From Anaerolineae bacterium (GTDB taxonomy: Bacteria; Chloroflexota; Anaerolineae; Aggregatilineales; Phototrophicaceae), in contig JAJEBE010000043.1 of the NCBI GenBank assembly GCA_022822545.1, forward strand, positions 1 to 64,000: a stretch of DNA of 64,000 bases, given 5' to 3'. The stretch's first letter is position 1. Every line of letters begins with the position of its first letter. A program made the translations under genes and the position numbers. The notes beneath the pieces were generated by a model, which saw nothing but the letters and a program-made list of their open reading frames with translations, made no database searches and was not told where the DNA came from. Positions 1 through 8,284 of the stretch are shown here, piece by piece.

Positions 1-7
1 CCACTCT

Positions 8-79
8 GCGGGCATAGTTCAGCGGTAGAACATTTCCTTGCCAAGGAAAAGGTCACGGGTTCGAATCCCGTTGCCCGCT
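8..79 (+). tRNA. tRNA-Gly (anticodon GCC)
   Basis: A complete cloverleaf can be read: acceptor arms GCGGGCA/TGCCCGC, D arm GTTC..GAAC, anticodon stem TTTCC/GGAAA around loop TTGCCAA (anticodon GCC), and T arm ACGGG-TTCGAAT-CCCGT. The discriminator base is T and no CCA is encoded. The promoter lies outside the window. A terminator hairpin follows 5 nt downstream. Confidence 0.97.
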
Positions 80-84
80 ATGTG

Positions 85-110
85 AAACCAATCGTCTGCA
101 TTGGTTTTTT
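85..110 (+). terminator. Rho-independent terminator of tRNA-Gly
   Basis: The perfect 8-bp stem AAACCAAT/ATTGGTTT (85-92 and 100-107) with a 7-nt loop runs into a T-rich tail directly after the tRNA. Confidence 0.8.
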
Positions 111-224
111 GTTTGAATCAGACTGGATAGCAATCAGGTAAGAATCGCGCTTGTCGCGCTGTCCGCAAGGATGCGCGCCTTCAAAATTGGCCGGGCGCGG
201 ATAGAAAGATCAGGAGTGTGTCGC

Positions 225-617
225 GTGGAAAGCACTGCCAAAACCGCCGAGATAAGAGATGACGCGCAGCTGGTGATTGAGGTTATCAGCGAGAAGGAAG
301 ACATCCAGTTGGATTATACGGCAGCGTCGATTTCCTGGCTGGATACCTATATCGATGAACACCGCGCCGAACTGGACACGCGGGAAAAAGCACTTTTGCA
401 GGAGAAATTTGGCGCCTATCTGGGTGAATCAATCCGGCGCAATTTCGGCGGCGAGTGGGTGCGCGAGGACGAAGATCGCTGGTTGATCGCGTTCGGCGAA
501 ACCGCCCGGACGTCGCCATATGAAATCATCGGCGAACATCTCGATCATCACATTCCGCTGTCAAGCATATTCGAGCATATCCCCGATCAGTTCAATCGCC
601 GCGCCGCGCAGAACTAG
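225..617 (+). CDS. Small hypothetical protein, DUF3806-like
   Basis: The ORF track starts at the ATG at 171, but an AGGAG at 212-216 sits 8 nt before an in-frame GTG at 225, so I prefer that start and a 130-aa product. The protein is acidic and soluble with no signal peptide or membrane segment. A central stretch (LDTYIDEHR, then GAYLGESIRRNFGGEWV, then a short DRWLIAFG strand) resembles the layout of DUF3806-type proteins, where a helix pair is followed by a GG-W turn. That family placement is from memory of its pattern and is tentative. The gene stands alone between tRNA-Gly and the convergent STAND gene, so context gives no function. Confidence 0.7.
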   Translation: MESTAKTAEIRDDAQLVIEVISEKEDIQLDYTAASISWLDTYIDEHRAELDTREKALLQEKFGAYLGESIRRNFGGEWVREDEDRWLIAFGETARTSPYEIIGEHLDHHIPLSSIFEHIPDQFNRRAAQN

Positions 618-715
618 ACGGCGCGCGGTCAGCAATCGCGAGCGAAGAGTGTCACAAATGTGGCGCCCCTTTTTTGTCCTAATGCAATTGGAATTGTGAC
701 TGGGAAAGCATCGCG

Positions 716-3445
716 TCAATTGTAGTTATAGGCGTTGGCGGCGTATTCCTTGGCAGTGCCCGCCACCACCGCCAGCGTCATGCCCCGTTCAGCCGCCTGC
801 TTCTTGGCGGAATCCACCTCGCTCTTGAGCCGGAGCAATTCACGGTCATCGGCATCGTAGGTTAACCCGTCATTGACCAGCAATTCAGCGATTGAAGACA
901 AGAGCGTGTTGCGCATCATCAGGCCGACCAAATCGCTGATGACGGCGACGATATCTTTTGCATGCTCTGCTTCATAGGCAACGTGCAACGCTTGCCGATA
1001 GCGGGTCAACGCTTCCGGCAGGCGATTGGCTGCGGTCAAGACCTGGCCCAGCAGGCGCAATTGCTGCGCTTCGGCCGCTCGGTCATGGATTTCCCGCGCA
1101 ATATACAGCGCCGATGTATGAAAGTTGACCGCTTCGCTCCAGCGCTCCATTTGCACATGGACGGCGCCGAGGCCGCGCAATACCTGGCCTTCCATCGCCC
1201 GATTGGATTGCCGCTTGAAGTGATCGTTGGCGCTTTCCAGCATGGTAATCGCCTGCCGCGGGTCGCCGATATCGAGCTGCGCCAAGCCCAGCTTGAAGAG
1301 TATTTGCGCTTCGTTCTGCTGATCATCGCGGTTGCGCGCAATCGTCAACGCCATTTCCAGCGCCTCGACGGCAGTGACGGATTCGCCCAATTCAAGGTGG
1401 GCATCGCCGCGATTGATTTGCAGGAACATTGCCGCTTCCTGATCGCCCAGGTCGGCCGCCAGATGCAAGCCCCGCTGAATGTGGTTGAGCGCGGTCACCG
1501 CGGCGCCTGTCCGCACCAGCAACCCCGCCAGCATATCGAGGCTGGAGAGAATGCCGGCTTTGTCGTCGGTGTCTTCGTGGATTTGCAGGACTTCATTGAA
1601 TGTCGCTACGGCTTCGTCTTCGCGATCGCGATCAATCTGGATTTTGCCGATCGCCTCCAGGATTTCCAGCACGCGCGGCGTATCGTCATGCTGTCGCGCC
1701 AAACTGAGCGCCGTTCGCAATTCGACGCCTTCGATGGCGTTGGGCGGGCTCTCGCTGCTGATGAACAAGCCGGCGAGCAAATCCAGCGTTTCCAGCACGC
1801 CATCTTTGTCGGCTTCGCTTTCGTAGATGTCCAGGACTTCGCCATAAGTGGCGATGGCGTCACCTTCGCGGCCTTGCTTGATCTGCAGCTTGGCGATCGC
1901 TTTGAGGATCTGTAACTGGCGCGCGATTTCGTTGTTTTCGCTCGCTACGTTCAGAGCCGTGCGCAACTGGTCGATGCTGACGGACTGCAATTCGTCATCG
2001 TCGACGGGCATGAAGGTCGCGTCGTCAATTGCGGTGTCCACCGGCTGCGCGATTTCAGTTTCTTGGTCCTCTTCGTCCAGACGGTCAGCCACTGCGACAG
2101 CTTCCGCCTCGGGATCTTCGCCGCCGGCGTCGGGAATGGCTTCCTCGTCGGCTGCGCTTGGCGTCTCGTCGGTTGAGTCTTCAACCTCGTCGAATTCGAG
2201 TGTATCTCCCGCGGCCAGCGCTTGCAGCAGCGCCAGTTCGTAGGCATAGCCGGTTTCAATGACCAGCGCGTCATTTGACGACAAGACCGCTGCGATATCG
2301 ACGGCCAGGGTTGCATCGCCACCCTCCGCTGCCGCAGCGGCGGTCGCCACGATATCGTCCATCTCGATGACCAAGCGCTCCTCGGCGTTGGGTCCGTCGA
2401 GCAAGTCGTTCAAGTGCGCCAGCGTCGCGCTTCCGATCTTTTCTCTCAGCGCATCCAGCTGCTCATTCTCTCGCGCATACGCTTGCAAGTAGTCTTGCAC
2501 GATCGGATGCAGGCGATAGACATCGTGGTCAGCGCGCTGAAAGCCATCGACCAGAAACAAACGCGACAGCACAGTCATGGACTTGTTGACTGCCGCCATG
2601 GGCAGATCTGTGAGTTGGCTCAGAAACGCGCCGGACGCTTCCCCGCGCGCGGTGGCGCCCAGCGTGACCAGCAAGTCTTGCAAGCGGGGATTGAGCGCGC
2701 GGAATCCCGCGTTCAAGGCGGCCGCGCTTCCGTTGCCATCCGCTTCGTCGAACAGCTCCTCCAAGGCGGCGTCGAATTCAGCCGGGGATTGCTGGGCGAC
2801 AATCATGCTGCGAGCCGCCACCACCAGCGGCAAGGCTTCGCCCTCGAAGCGGCCGACGATCGCGTCTATAGCGTCATCGGTCTCGTCGTCCGCTAGGCCC
2901 GCCTTCTGTTTGAAGAGCAGGAGCGCATCTTCAGCCGACAAATTGCCGATGCCTTGATTGCGCCAATCGCCTCCGCCCAAAGCGCGGTCACTGGTCACCA
3001 CCAGCGAGATACCCTGGCAGCAGCGCTCATAGAGTTGGGTCAATACGGATTCCTCGATCGCGCCATCGAGTATGAGCAGCGGATTGCGCCGGCGCAGCAA
3101 TTCGGCGACCGCCGCTGCCTTGCTTAATGGGTTGGCGGCGTTGCAGATATCCTTGTCGCCGTAGGCTCGCCCGATGCGCGCCAGCAGCTCGACCAGCGTG
3201 GGCTGCCGCGCCCCCAGCCACAAGACCGATTGCTCGCCGCGCTGCAGGATGACGTTGGCGATGGTGGCGGCGATGGTGGTCTTGCCGATGCCCGAGACGC
3301 CGTGCAGCACCAGGGGCTGGCTTTGCCGCAAACGAAGCAGCAGCGCCCGCAGGGTGTCGTCCCGCCCGACCGGCCGCCCGAAGCGGCGCAAGGGCAAATC
3401 AGACATCGCGGTGACGGCAGCTTCGAGGGGTTTACGCTCTGCCAT
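716..3445 (-). CDS. STAND-type NTPase with C-terminal TPR repeats
   Basis: A 909-aa protein. The N-terminus has a P-loop GVSGIGKTT at about residues 49-57 and a Walker B-like LLILDGA about 75 residues later, followed by a helical region ending in a winged-helix-like part (LHPIVQDYLQAYA). This is the NB-ARC/STAND layout. An acidic linker rich in D and E (about 410-480) separates it from a C-terminal half of repeated helix pairs typical of tetratricopeptide repeats (for example ALEMALTIARNRDDQQNEA and LGLAQLDIGDPRQAI). STAND proteins act as ligand-triggered switches in signalling, transcription control or phage defence. No effector domain (nuclease, TIR, protease) or DNA-binding domain is visible, so the output is unknown. 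GGGGGAG lies 4 nt before the ATG. It is divergent from tRNA-Lys and looks monocistronic. Confidence 0.85.
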   Translation of the reverse strand: MAERKPLEAAVTAMSDLPLRRFGRPVGRDDTLRALLLRLRQSQPLVLHGVSGIGKTTIAATIANVILQRGEQSVLWLGARQPTLVELLARIGRAYGDKDICNAANPLSKAAAVAELLRRRNPLLILDGAIEESVLTQLYERCCQGISLVVTSDRALGGGDWRNQGIGNLSAEDALLLFKQKAGLADDETDDAIDAIVGRFEGEALPLVVAARSMIVAQQSPAEFDAALEELFDEADGNGSAAALNAGFRALNPRLQDLLVTLGATARGEASGAFLSQLTDLPMAAVNKSMTVLSRLFLVDGFQRADHDVYRLHPIVQDYLQAYARENEQLDALREKIGSATLAHLNDLLDGPNAEERLVIEMDDIVATAAAAAEGGDATLAVDIAAVLSSNDALVIETGYAYELALLQALAAGDTLEFDEVEDSTDETPSAADEEAIPDAGGEDPEAEAVAVADRLDEEDQETEIAQPVDTAIDDATFMPVDDDELQSVSIDQLRTALNVASENNEIARQLQILKAIAKLQIKQGREGDAIATYGEVLDIYESEADKDGVLETLDLLAGLFISSESPPNAIEGVELRTALSLARQHDDTPRVLEILEAIGKIQIDRDREDEAVATFNEVLQIHEDTDDKAGILSSLDMLAGLLVRTGAAVTALNHIQRGLHLAADLGDQEAAMFLQINRGDAHLELGESVTAVEALEMALTIARNRDDQQNEAQILFKLGLAQLDIGDPRQAITMLESANDHFKRQSNRAMEGQVLRGLGAVHVQMERWSEAVNFHTSALYIAREIHDRAAEAQQLRLLGQVLTAANRLPEALTRYRQALHVAYEAEHAKDIVAVISDLVGLMMRNTLLSSIAELLVNDGLTYDADDRELLRLKSEVDSAKKQAAERGMTLAVVAGTAKEYAANAYNYN

Positions 3446-3622
3446 GTCTCCCCCAGGGTGTGGAATATCGCGTCAACGAGCAAGTTCAGCAATAGTATAG
3501 CATTGACGTCAAAATTAGGACAATTGAGCGGGGGCGGTATATTCGCCGCTAACAGCCGTCGCCAATCCCGGTAGCGCGCTTGATTGGGCGCAACGATTCT
3601 GGGCGCGCGAGCCAGCTTTGGC

Positions 3623-3651
3623 TTGAAGAATCGCGCTCCCTTGACTATACT
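3623..3651 (+). promoter_or_regulatory. Sigma70-type promoter of tRNA-Lys
   Basis: TTGAAG (3623-3628), a 17-nt spacer and TATACT (3646-3651) lie 12 nt upstream of the tRNA 5' end, the expected geometry for a stable-RNA promoter. Confidence 0.75.
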
Positions 3652-3663
3652 GCGTGGCTGTTT

Positions 3664-3735
3664 GGGCGCGTGGCGCAATGGCAGCGCAGTTGACTTTTAA
3701 TCAATTGGTTGCAGGTTCGAATCCTGCCGCGCTCA
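3664..3735 (+). tRNA. tRNA-Lys (anticodon TTT)
   Basis: Acceptor arms GGGCGCG/CGCGCTC (one G-U pair), D arm GCGC..GCGC, anticodon stem GTTGA/TCAAT with loop CTTTTAA (anticodon TTT), and T arm GCAGG-TTCGAAT-CCTGC. The discriminator is A and no CCA is encoded. It follows its own promoter. Confidence 0.97.
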
Positions 3736-3808
3736 CTGCCAGATCTGTTCCGTCTCTCGCAATAGCCAGCCTCAGTGCAGCAGGCGTGCGCCGCGTTATA
3801 TAATGGCG

Positions 3809-5488
3809 CTACAGCATGTCCGGGATCCAAGCCAACGGCGCGATGCCCGCGACATCGGTCTTCACATCGATTACGGCCGGACGACCGGCGGCGAAAGCCT
3901 GCTCCAGCGCGGACCCGATCTCGCTCGACTTGCGCACGGTGACGCCGAGGCAGCCCATCGACTCCGCAATCGGCGCGAAGTCCGTATCCTCAAATAGCCA
4001 TAGCTCATCCGAACCAGTTGTCCTTCCGCCATAAACCGCTTCCACACCCGCCTGCTCTTGATTGAGCGAGTGGTTGTTATTGACTACAGTTACCGTATTG
4101 ATGCCACAGCGAAGGGCCGTCTCTAGTTCCGCCAGGTGGTACCAAATGCCGCCATCGCCGGTGAAACAAAGCACAGGGCGGTCCGGCCCCGCGCACTTGG
4201 CGCCAATCGCAGCCGGCAGTCCCCAGCCGAGCGAGCCGGAGCAGCGGATGAATGACTGCTCAGGATGCCGCAAATCAAGCATGGCGCCGGTCCAAATACC
4301 GGAGTGCCCGGTATCGGATACGAGGATCGCGTCCGCTGGCAAATGCTCGCTCAAGGCCTTGCAGAGGCGCTCGGGGCGGATAGGCTCTGCCTCCGAGTTG
4401 TAATGCCTGCCGACATCTTCCCGCCAGGCGCCTATCCGCTCGCCTACCCGCTCAATCCAATCCGTTCGGGCAGGCGCAGTTTTCGCGCTATCCAGCATCT
4501 GCCGCAGCGTGGCGCGCGCGTCCCCCTGCAAACCGACTTCGACCGGATAGTTGCGGCCGATTTCTGCCGGATTGATATCGAGTTGAATGGCGCGGACGCC
4601 CGGCGGCGGAATGGTGTAATTGTTGGTGAGCTGCCCACCAGTATGACTGCCGATATAGAAAACCAAATCCGCTTCACAAAGGATCTGATTGGCGCAAGCG
4701 CGCGAGTAGGAGCCGGGCAAGCCTACGGCCAGCGGATGATCCGCCGGAAACATGGCTTTGGCATTGAGCGCGGTCGCCACCGGAATCGATAATTTTTCCG
4801 CCAGCGCGATAAGCTCGTCGCGGGCATCAGACGTGGTTACGCCGCCGCCGGCGATGATCACCGGGCGCTGCGCTGATTCCAATAGACAAAGTGCAGCAAC
4901 GACTGATTCTTGATCGGCAACCGGACGGAAGGGCGGCAAATTGGCAAATTGGCCTTCGACGATGACCTCCAGGTCCGCCTCGACATCCACCACACGCCCG
5001 CCATCGATGCCCTCCAAGTCCAGGTGCGTCGGCTGTGGCGTGCCGGTGGTGGCGGCGCGAAACGCCTGCCGCAGGTGATGCGACAACTCTTCCGCTTTGG
5101 CGACGTAAGCGCTGTATTTTGTGACCGCGGAGAAGGGAGCATGATGATCCACTTCCTGGTAAGCATGGCGCAATTGACGCGGCTGCTGCTCTCGGCCGGT
5201 GATCGCGACCACCGGCGAGCAAGACAGCCAAGCGTCTTGCAAACCGGCCGCGAGATTGACTGCGCCGACCGACTGCGCCATACACAAACTCGGAGCGCGC
5301 TTGACGCGAGCGTAGGCATCGGCCATGTAAGCGGCGGCTTTCTCGCCGTGCGTCTGCACCCGTTTGATGCCGAGCTTCTCCATCTCCATCAGCGCGCGCG
5401 GAGCAATGTAGGGCATGAAGAATACATGCGATATGCCATAGCCATATACAGTTTCGGCCAGCAGCCTGGCGCCTGTCATCCTGGGCAT
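3809..5488 (-). CDS. Thiamine-pyrophosphate enzyme, acetolactate-synthase-like
   Basis: The start is moved to the internal ATG at 5488 because GGAGG lies 7 nt upstream; the ORF-track start adds 32 unlikely residues. The 559-aa product has the three-domain POX/ALS layout: an N-terminal Pyr domain with the conserved glutamate in THGEKAAAYMADAYAR, a central domain with the GGGV turn, and a C-terminal PP domain with GDGG...NNN, the GDG-x(~27)-NN motif that binds the Mg-TPP diphosphate. Such enzymes decarboxylate 2-oxo acids or join them to aldehydes. The substrate cannot be told from the sequence, and no small regulatory subunit (ilvN) is nearby, which argues against the branched-chain amino acid role. 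It is divergent from the sugar ABC operon and shares a 308-bp intergenic region with it, so a carboligase or lyase in sugar catabolism is plausible (inference). Confidence 0.85.
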   Translation of the reverse strand: MPRMTGARLLAETVYGYGISHVFFMPYIAPRALMEMEKLGIKRVQTHGEKAAAYMADAYARVKRAPSLCMAQSVGAVNLAAGLQDAWLSCSPVVAITGREQQPRQLRHAYQEVDHHAPFSAVTKYSAYVAKAEELSHHLRQAFRAATTGTPQPTHLDLEGIDGGRVVDVEADLEVIVEGQFANLPPFRPVADQESVVAALCLLESAQRPVIIAGGGVTTSDARDELIALAEKLSIPVATALNAKAMFPADHPLAVGLPGSYSRACANQILCEADLVFYIGSHTGGQLTNNYTIPPPGVRAIQLDINPAEIGRNYPVEVGLQGDARATLRQMLDSAKTAPARTDWIERVGERIGAWREDVGRHYNSEAEPIRPERLCKALSEHLPADAILVSDTGHSGIWTGAMLDLRHPEQSFIRCSGSLGWGLPAAIGAKCAGPDRPVLCFTGDGGIWYHLAELETALRCGINTVTVVNNNHSLNQEQAGVEAVYGGRTTGSDELWLFEDTDFAPIAESMGCLGVTVRKSSEIGSALEQAFAAGRPAVIDVKTDVAGIAPLAWIPDML

Positions 5489-5615
5489 ATTGTCTTCCTC
5501 CGCCTGAAACAGAACCGCGCAGAGCATAACGCCTGTAGTAGGCAATTGCCAGGTATCGAATCGGGCGCGCTTTGCGGAAATCATGACCGCTATGCTACAA
5601 TGCTAATCAAATTGC

Positions 5616-5644
5616 TTGACAAATTCGTCCTGCTGCGGTAAAGT
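5616..5644 (+). promoter_or_regulatory. Sigma70-type promoter of sugar ABC operon 1
   Basis: TTGACA (5616-5621), a 17-nt spacer and TAAAGT (5639-5644). It lies in the 308-bp gap between the divergent TPP enzyme and binding-protein genes and points at the latter. An operator-like repeat starts 6 nt after the -10 box. Confidence 0.75.
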
Positions 5645-5650
5645 TGCGCA

Positions 5651-5670
5651 AATCGGGTTAATCGGTTAAC
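5651..5670 (+). promoter_or_regulatory. Operator-like repeat downstream of promoter 1
   Basis: AATCGGGTTAATCGGTTAAC holds two copies of an ATCGG(G)TTAA half-site immediately after the -10 box. It resembles the elements at 24036, 24247 and 32473 but has shorter spacing between halves. The position is what a LacI-family repressor would use. Confidence 0.5.
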
Positions 5671-5796
5671 AGAGTACGCCAATTGTGCTTGATTTAGACG
5701 GCGTTTTCGGTGCTGGCGCAGGCAATTGAGGAGGTGCGCGCGACAAGAGAGAAGTGCTGCATTCGAGTAATTAGTTCATGTCTTGAGGAGAAAACA

Positions 5797-7176
5797 ATGT
5801 CTGAAAAAGAAAAACTTGGAAGAGAACAGATCAGCCGGCGCGACCTGCTGAAGATGCTCGGTAGCAGCGCTGCTGGCGTGAGCCTCGCCAAAGTTGCCGG
5901 ACTCAGCGGCGCGGCGACTGCCTTGTTGCAAGGCATGCCGGCTGGCGCGCAGAGCAAAGTCGAAATCTGGACCGGTTTCGGCCAGGGACGTATGGCTGAC
6001 GCTATGACGAGCGCCATCGAACAATTCGCTGCCGAAAATCCCGGCTTTGCGCCCGAGCATATCATCGTACCCTGGGGCGAGATCACCGATCGCGTGCTCG
6101 CCGCCACCGCCGCTGGCTCCCCGCCCGATGTGCACCGCGGTTGGTCCGGGACCGTTGGCAATGCCGCTATCGGCGCGCTGACCAATTTGCAGCCTTATGT
6201 TGATGCCCAGAATGTCGATCTAGATGATTTCTGGCCCGCTACTCTCAGCCAAATGAAGCACAATGGCGATGTGCACGCGATGAGTATTTCGACGATTGTG
6301 CAGTTCTTGTACTACAACAAAGATCGCATGAGAGAAGCCGGCTTGGATCCCGATAGCCCGCCGAGCACCATTGCCGAATTGGATGAACAAGGCGCGGCGC
6401 TTAACGATGTGGCTGATGACGGAACAATCAATCGGCTTGGGTTCTCCCCGACGGTGCCGGGTCTGCAAATCTGGGACTGGGGCGCTGCTTTCGGCAGCCA
6501 ATACTGGGATGAGTCCGAGGGCAATATCGCCATCGATGAAGAAGCCATGATCGCCTTGTTTGAGTGGTACAAGTCCTACTCCGATGAGTTTGGCGCCGAG
6601 AATTTGCAGGCTTACGCCAGCACCTACGGCGGCAACAACTTCGGTCGCAATACCCCTCAAGGCATCTATTACACCGGCTTGATCACTTTCTGGGTTCTGG
6701 GCAGTTGGTCCTATAACGATATGGGCGAATATGGTCCGGATGTAGATTTCGATGTCGTTCCGATCCCGCAGTTGGAGAGCGCTGATGACTCGACGCCGGG
6801 CACGTCCAACGGCAACATGTACCTGGTGCCGGCCAATTGCGCCAATCCTGATGGCGGCTTTGCCTTCGCCAACTTCATGAGTTCGTCGCCCTTCGTGGCG
6901 ATCAACAAGGCGCTGCCCGACAGTGTCATGCCTTCAAGACGCTCCCTGGCGAACCTGCCGGAAGTGGACGAAAAAGAAGGCGGTTGGACGATCCTGGCGC
7001 GCGACGAAATCCTGCCGAATACCCTGCAACGCCCCAGCTTCGGCGGCAATGGCTTCTTCGGCCGCGCGCTGAGCGAAGGGGCAGAAAATGTCATGTTCCA
7101 CGGCGCTGACCCAGCCACTGTGCTGGCAGACGCTGTCGACCGCTCCCGCCGCGAGGTGGAACGCTTGAGGGGTTAA
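5797..7176 (+). CDS. Sugar ABC transporter substrate-binding protein, TAT-exported
   Basis: The start is set at the ATG at 5797, preceded by GAGGAG, rather than the ORF-track start at 5710. The 459-aa product opens with a twin-arginine signal (SRRDLLKMLG followed by a small/hydrophobic stretch and an AQS cleavage-like site). No lipobox cysteine is present, so it may be released or held otherwise. The mature part is a family-1 (MalE/UgpB-like) extracellular solute-binding protein: an initial beta strand KVEIWTGFG, a YYNKDRMREAGLDPDSPP hinge-region motif, and a WVLGSWSYNDM segment near the C-terminal lobe. It is the first gene of an operon with two permeases. No ATPase gene is nearby, so an MsmX-type shared ATPase is expected elsewhere. 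Confidence 0.92.
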   Translation: MSEKEKLGREQISRRDLLKMLGSSAAGVSLAKVAGLSGAATALLQGMPAGAQSKVEIWTGFGQGRMADAMTSAIEQFAAENPGFAPEHIIVPWGEITDRVLAATAAGSPPDVHRGWSGTVGNAAIGALTNLQPYVDAQNVDLDDFWPATLSQMKHNGDVHAMSISTIVQFLYYNKDRMREAGLDPDSPPSTIAELDEQGAALNDVADDGTINRLGFSPTVPGLQIWDWGAAFGSQYWDESEGNIAIDEEAMIALFEWYKSYSDEFGAENLQAYASTYGGNNFGRNTPQGIYYTGLITFWVLGSWSYNDMGEYGPDVDFDVVPIPQLESADDSTPGTSNGNMYLVPANCANPDGGFAFANFMSSSPFVAINKALPDSVMPSRRSLANLPEVDEKEGGWTILARDEILPNTLQRPSFGGNGFFGRALSEGAENVMFHGADPATVLADAVDRSRREVERLRG

Positions 7177-7193
7177 TCCCCGGAATTGTATGT

Positions 7194-7265
7194 GTAGGGG
7201 CGACTCTGTGAGTCGCCCCTACTTCAATGTTTCGTCATGACCAACGGGCGAGACAAGTCTCGCCC
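7194..7265. repeat. Two adjacent palindromes of a GTAGGGGCGA-type element
   Basis: A 13-bp perfect stem GTAGGGGCGACTC/GAGTCGCCCCTAC (7194-7206, 7210-7222) with a 3-nt loop is followed by GGGCGAGAC-AA-GTCTCGCCC (7246-7265) and CTAC. The two hairpins share the GGGCGA/TCGCCC core. They sit in the 173-bp gap between the binding-protein and permease genes, where a hairpin can stabilise the upstream mRNA or reduce read-through into the permeases. They look like a REP/MITE-type dispersed repeat. Confidence 0.75.
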
Positions 7266-7349
7266 CTACAAGCGTCTACTGCGGTCAGATTGGACAGGCG
7301 CATTGTTGAGCCGGCCGACGCCAAGAACGTTTCGCGTTGAGATGAATCC

Positions 7350-8270
7350 ATGTTCAAACTGAAACGAAATCCTGCCAGCCAACCTAACAGTTGGCGCACC
7401 GACAACCTCCCGGCCTGGGGTCTGTTCTTCGTCATGCCCTGGATCATCGGCTTTCTCGCCTTCACGGTTTATCCCTTCTTCGCCTCCTTATATTTCAGCT
7501 TCACCAACTTCAATATCATCAATTTCAGCCCACGCTGGGTGGGCTTGGACAATTATGTCGAGCTTTTCACCTACGATCCGCTCTTTTGGATTTCCATCGG
7601 CAATTCCATCAAATACGCGGCGCTGCTGCTGGTCTTTGCCACCGTATTCGATATTTTTATCGCCTACCTGCTCAGCTTGAATGTTAAGTTTCTATCGATC
7701 TATCGCACCGTTTTCTTCTTTCCCGTATTGGTGCCAGTGGTGGCGGCCAGCCTGACCTGGATTTGGATCCTCAATCCGCGCTTTGGATTGATCAACGGCT
7801 TGCTGGATTTGATTGGCGTCAAAGGCCCGAATTGGTTGGCATCGCCGGACACCGCGATGTTATCCCTTATTTTCATTGCCGTTTGGGGTAGCGGCCGTCA
7901 GGTGATCGTCTATCTCTCCGGCTTCAATGACATTCCGCGATCCCTGTATGAAGCGGCCGATATTGATGGCGCGTCGGGCTTACAGAAGTTTCGCCGCATC
8001 ACCCTGCCGCTGCTGACCCCGCAGATCTTTTTTAATGTGGTCACGCTCATCATCTTCTCGCTGCAGTCGTTCAGCGAAGTCTACATCATGACAGGCGGCG
8101 GACCCGCCAACTCCACCCTGCTCTACGCCGTAAATCTCTACAACCGCGCCTTTCACGATTTCGCCATGGGCTACGCCTCGGCGCTGGCTTGGATCATGTT
8201 TCTGCTGATTTTGGGTCTGACACTTATCATCTTCAAATTCCTCAGCGGCAAAGTCATCTATGAACGTTAG
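7350..8270 (+). CDS. Sugar ABC transporter permease (MalF/UgpA-like)
   Basis: A 306-aa integral membrane protein with about six hydrophobic segments and the binding-protein-dependent permease signature EAADIDGASGLQKFRRITLP (EAA loop, about residues 203-222) that docks on the ATPase. The first segment begins WGLFFVMPWIIGFLAF. It is separated from the binding-protein gene by 173 bp carrying two palindromes and lies 14 bp before the second permease. It supplies one half of the translocation channel. Confidence 0.92.
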   Translation: MFKLKRNPASQPNSWRTDNLPAWGLFFVMPWIIGFLAFTVYPFFASLYFSFTNFNIINFSPRWVGLDNYVELFTYDPLFWISIGNSIKYAALLLVFATVFDIFIAYLLSLNVKFLSIYRTVFFFPVLVPVVAASLTWIWILNPRFGLINGLLDLIGVKGPNWLASPDTAMLSLIFIAVWGSGRQVIVYLSGFNDIPRSLYEAADIDGASGLQKFRRITLPLLTPQIFFNVVTLIIFSLQSFSEVYIMTGGGPANSTLLYAVNLYNRAFHDFAMGYASALAWIMFLLILGLTLIIFKFLSGKVIYER

Positions 8271-8284
8271 GACGAGACAATAAT

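Noticed and set aside
962-1915. 317-aa plus-strand ORF
   Set aside because: Antisense to the STAND-TPR gene, whose frame shows clear repeat structure; this frame does not.
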